DNA of 64,000 nt from Microcoleus sp. FACHB-1515 (GTDB lineage Bacteria > Cyanobacteriota > Cyanobacteriia > Elainellales > Elainellaceae). Position 1 is the stretch's first letter. Each line of letters starts with the position of its first letter. Below, one piece after another: positions 62,616 through 64,000 of the stretch. Below the pieces are notes generated by a model. It saw only the letters and a list, made by a program, of their open reading frames with translations. It was not told the origin of the DNA and searched no databases. Where the stretch lies: NCBI RefSeq assembly GCF_014696105.1, contig NZ_JACJPO010000038.1, forward strand, positions 124,001-188,000, given 5' to 3'. The translations under genes and the position numbers were made by a program.

Positions 62616-64000
62616 CTAGTTCATTGCCATCAGGCGTTCATGCTCGTATGCAGGGCGTTTTTGTCCGCGTTCTTCCACCTGCATCAAACTGGGATCAGGC
62701 GACTCGATGTTGACAAAATGCGCGAAGCGTTGAAGGGCTTGCGGATTTTCGATCGTTGTCTTCCATTCGCAAGCATAAGTATTCACCTGGTGCTGCATTT
62801 CGGCTTCAAGTTCAGCGCAGATGCCGATCGAATCTTGCACAACAACCTGCTTCAAATAGTCCACTCCGCCTTCCAATTTGTTCAGCCAAGTTGCAGTCCG
62901 TTCAAGCCGATTGGCGGTGCGGATATAGAACATCAAGAAGCGATCGATCAAACGAATCAAAGTTTCCTTATCCAAATCTTCTGCTAACAGTTGCGCGTGC
63001 TGCGGTTTCATGCCGCCGTTGCCGCAAACATACAGATTCCAGCCTTTTTCCGTTGCAATAACGCCGAAATCTTTGCTTTGGGCTTCGGCACATTCGCGGG
63101 TGCAGCCCGACACAGCAGACTTGATTTTGTGAGGAGCGCGGAGGCCGCGATAGCGCAGTTCCAGTTCGATCGCCAAACTGGTCGAATCCTGTACGCCAAA
63201 CCGACACCAAGTGCTGCCAACGCAGGATTTCACCGTCCGCAGTGCTTTCCCGTAGGCGTGACCCGACTCAAATCCAGCATCCACCAGTCGCCGCCAAATG
63301 TGCGGAAGCTGATCGACTCTTGCGCCCAGTAAATCAACCCGCTGACCTCCGGTAATTTTCGTGTAGAGGCCAAATTCTTTCGCCACTTCGCCCAAAGCAA
63401 TTAGCTGATCGGGCGTCAGTTCACCACCGGGAACGCGAGGAATAACCGAGTACGTGCCGTCGCGCTGAATGTTGGCGAGAAATGCGTCGTTCGTATCTTG
63501 CAGTCCGACATGTGGCGCGTTGAGAACGTAGTCGTTCCAAGCGGACGCAAGAATCGAAGCAACAGTGGGCTTACAGATTTCGCAGCCGCGTCCGGTTCCA
63601 TGTGACTGTAGCAGTTCGTCAAAGGTGCGGATTTGGTTCGATCGCACAATGTGATAAAGCTCCTGCCGCGAGTAGGCGAAATGCTCGCACAGGTGATTCT
63701 TCACTTCGATCCCCGCCTTTTTCATCTCTGCCTTCAGCAGATCGGTGACGAGCGGAACGCAGCCACCGCAGCCAGTTCCCGCTTTGGTGCAGGCTTTGAC
63801 GCTGCCGACATCCGTAAAGCCGTTCGCCTGAATTGCCGTACAGATGTCGCCCTTCGTCACGTTGTTGCACGAGCAGATTTGAGCGGCATCGGGAAAACTC
63901 TCAACGCCCATCGCAACAGGCGCTCCCGTCCGAGGTGGTAACAGCAAATCTTCGGGATGCGGTGGGAGGGCGATCGCATTTTGCACGAGTTGCAGCAGAT
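62616..64000 (-). CDS. nirB: NAD(P)H nitrite reductase large subunit NirB, C-terminal part only
   Basis: The C-terminal ~460 residues of NirB, which reduces nitrite to ammonium with siroheme and a [4Fe-4S] cluster. The frame stays open to the right edge, so the N-terminal FAD/NAD domains lie outside. Visible: the BFD-like [2Fe-2S] domain (ICSCNNVTKGDICTAI; CTKAGTGCGGCVP), then the sulfite/nitrite reductase ferredoxin-like and siroheme domains, with cluster cysteines in SCVGSTWCRFG and SGCTRECAEAQ. The stop is followed by nirD. Most cyanobacteria use a ferredoxin-type NirA, so this enzyme is of interest here. Confidence 0.95.
   Translation of the reverse strand, partial: LLQLVQNAIALPPHPEDLLLPPRTGAPVAMGVESFPDAAQICSCNNVTKGDICTAIQANGFTDVGSVKACTKAGTGCGGCVPLVTDLLKAEMKKAGIEVKNHLCEHFAYSRQELYHIVRSNQIRTFDELLQSHGTGRGCEICKPTVASILASAWNDYVLNAPHVGLQDTNDAFLANIQRDGTYSVIPRVPGGELTPDQLIALGEVAKEFGLYTKITGGQRVDLLGARVDQLPHIWRRLVDAGFESGHAYGKALRTVKSCVGSTWCRFGVQDSTSLAIELELRYRGLRAPHKIKSAVSGCTRECAEAQSKDFGVIATEKGWNLYVCGNGGMKPQHAQLLAEDLDKETLIRLIDRFLMFYIRTANRLERTATWLNKLEGGVDYLKQVVVQDSIGICAELEAEMQHQVNTYACEWKTTIENPQALQRFAHFVNIESPDPSLMQVEERGQKRPAYEHERLMAMN

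Overview
The window is chromosomal DNA of a cyanobacterium. The HIP1 octamer GCGATCGC is scattered throughout. There are many cyanobacteria-typical genes: a class II ribonucleotide reductase, FtsH, a ThiC that starts MRQTWVAQR, system II cytochrome c biogenesis (CcdA and Ccs1/ResB), Tic20, a Ycf20-type DUF565 protein, plant-type glycerate kinase, the ArgJ bifunctional acetyltransferase, PRC-barrel/DUF2382 (AvaK-like) proteins and several small proteins known only from cyanobacteria. Gene density is high and both strands are used. I see no CRISPR array, rRNA, intact insertion sequence or prophage block.

Layout. 1-5.2 kb: nrdJ (running off the left edge), an FMN flavoprotein, an htpX protease gene with a one-base frameshift, and katG. 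5.2-7.8 kb: a sparse stretch with a palindrome before katG, a deacetylase remnant, a WecB/TagA/CpsF glycosyltransferase and an SRPBCC protein. 8-17.4 kb: tRNA-Gly, a TonB-like proline-rich protein, a membrane Ser/Thr kinase, argJ, a GH108 muramidase-like protein, rlpA and an arsenosugar pair (peroxidase-like protein plus ArsS). 17.5-24.5 kb: a VKOR-like protein, a split photolyase-like gene pair, ftsH and three DUF2382 genes. 24.7-32.5 kb: KDPG aldolase, glycerate kinase, Ycf20-like protein, a five-repeat protein, TPP riboswitch and thiC, an SMI1/KNR4 protein, and rtcB followed closely by an unusual tRNA-Arg(UCU). 32.7-41.7 kb: ftsW-ccdA-ccs1, larE, a 45-residue ORF coupled to aroQ, cinA, a WecA-like transferase and glyA. 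42-51.5 kb: small conserved proteins, tic20, FAH hydrolase, rpsF, a thioredoxin-reductase-like flavoprotein operon, an XRE regulator with two palindromic operators, SDR, copper chaperone, GTPase and VOC protein. 51.6-64 kb: a nickel/cobalt ECF transporter operon, uvrC, pepF, a PucR/CdaR-type regulator, a membrane protein of possible accessory origin, ftsE, a second WecB/TagA/CpsF protein, nirD and nirB (running off the right edge).

How genes work together. Peptidoglycan and division functions recur (rlpA, GH108, ftsW, ftsE, FtsH, WecA-like). Redox and metal handling is another theme (KatG, VKOR-like, CcdA/Ccs1, TrxR-like flavoprotein, Cu chaperone, Ni/Co import, ArsS). Nitrogen assimilation is represented by an NAD(P)H-type nitrite reductase, NirBD; most cyanobacteria use the ferredoxin enzyme NirA instead.

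Most promising for novelty: the split photolyase-like pair at 18258-19499; the rtcB/tRNA-Arg unit at 31237-32531, where the tRNA carries an A19-U56 combination in place of G19-C56; the XRE gene with twin palindromes at 47314-47595; and the tandem-repeat protein at 27550-28113. All functions are assigned from sequence recognition alone, with no database search.
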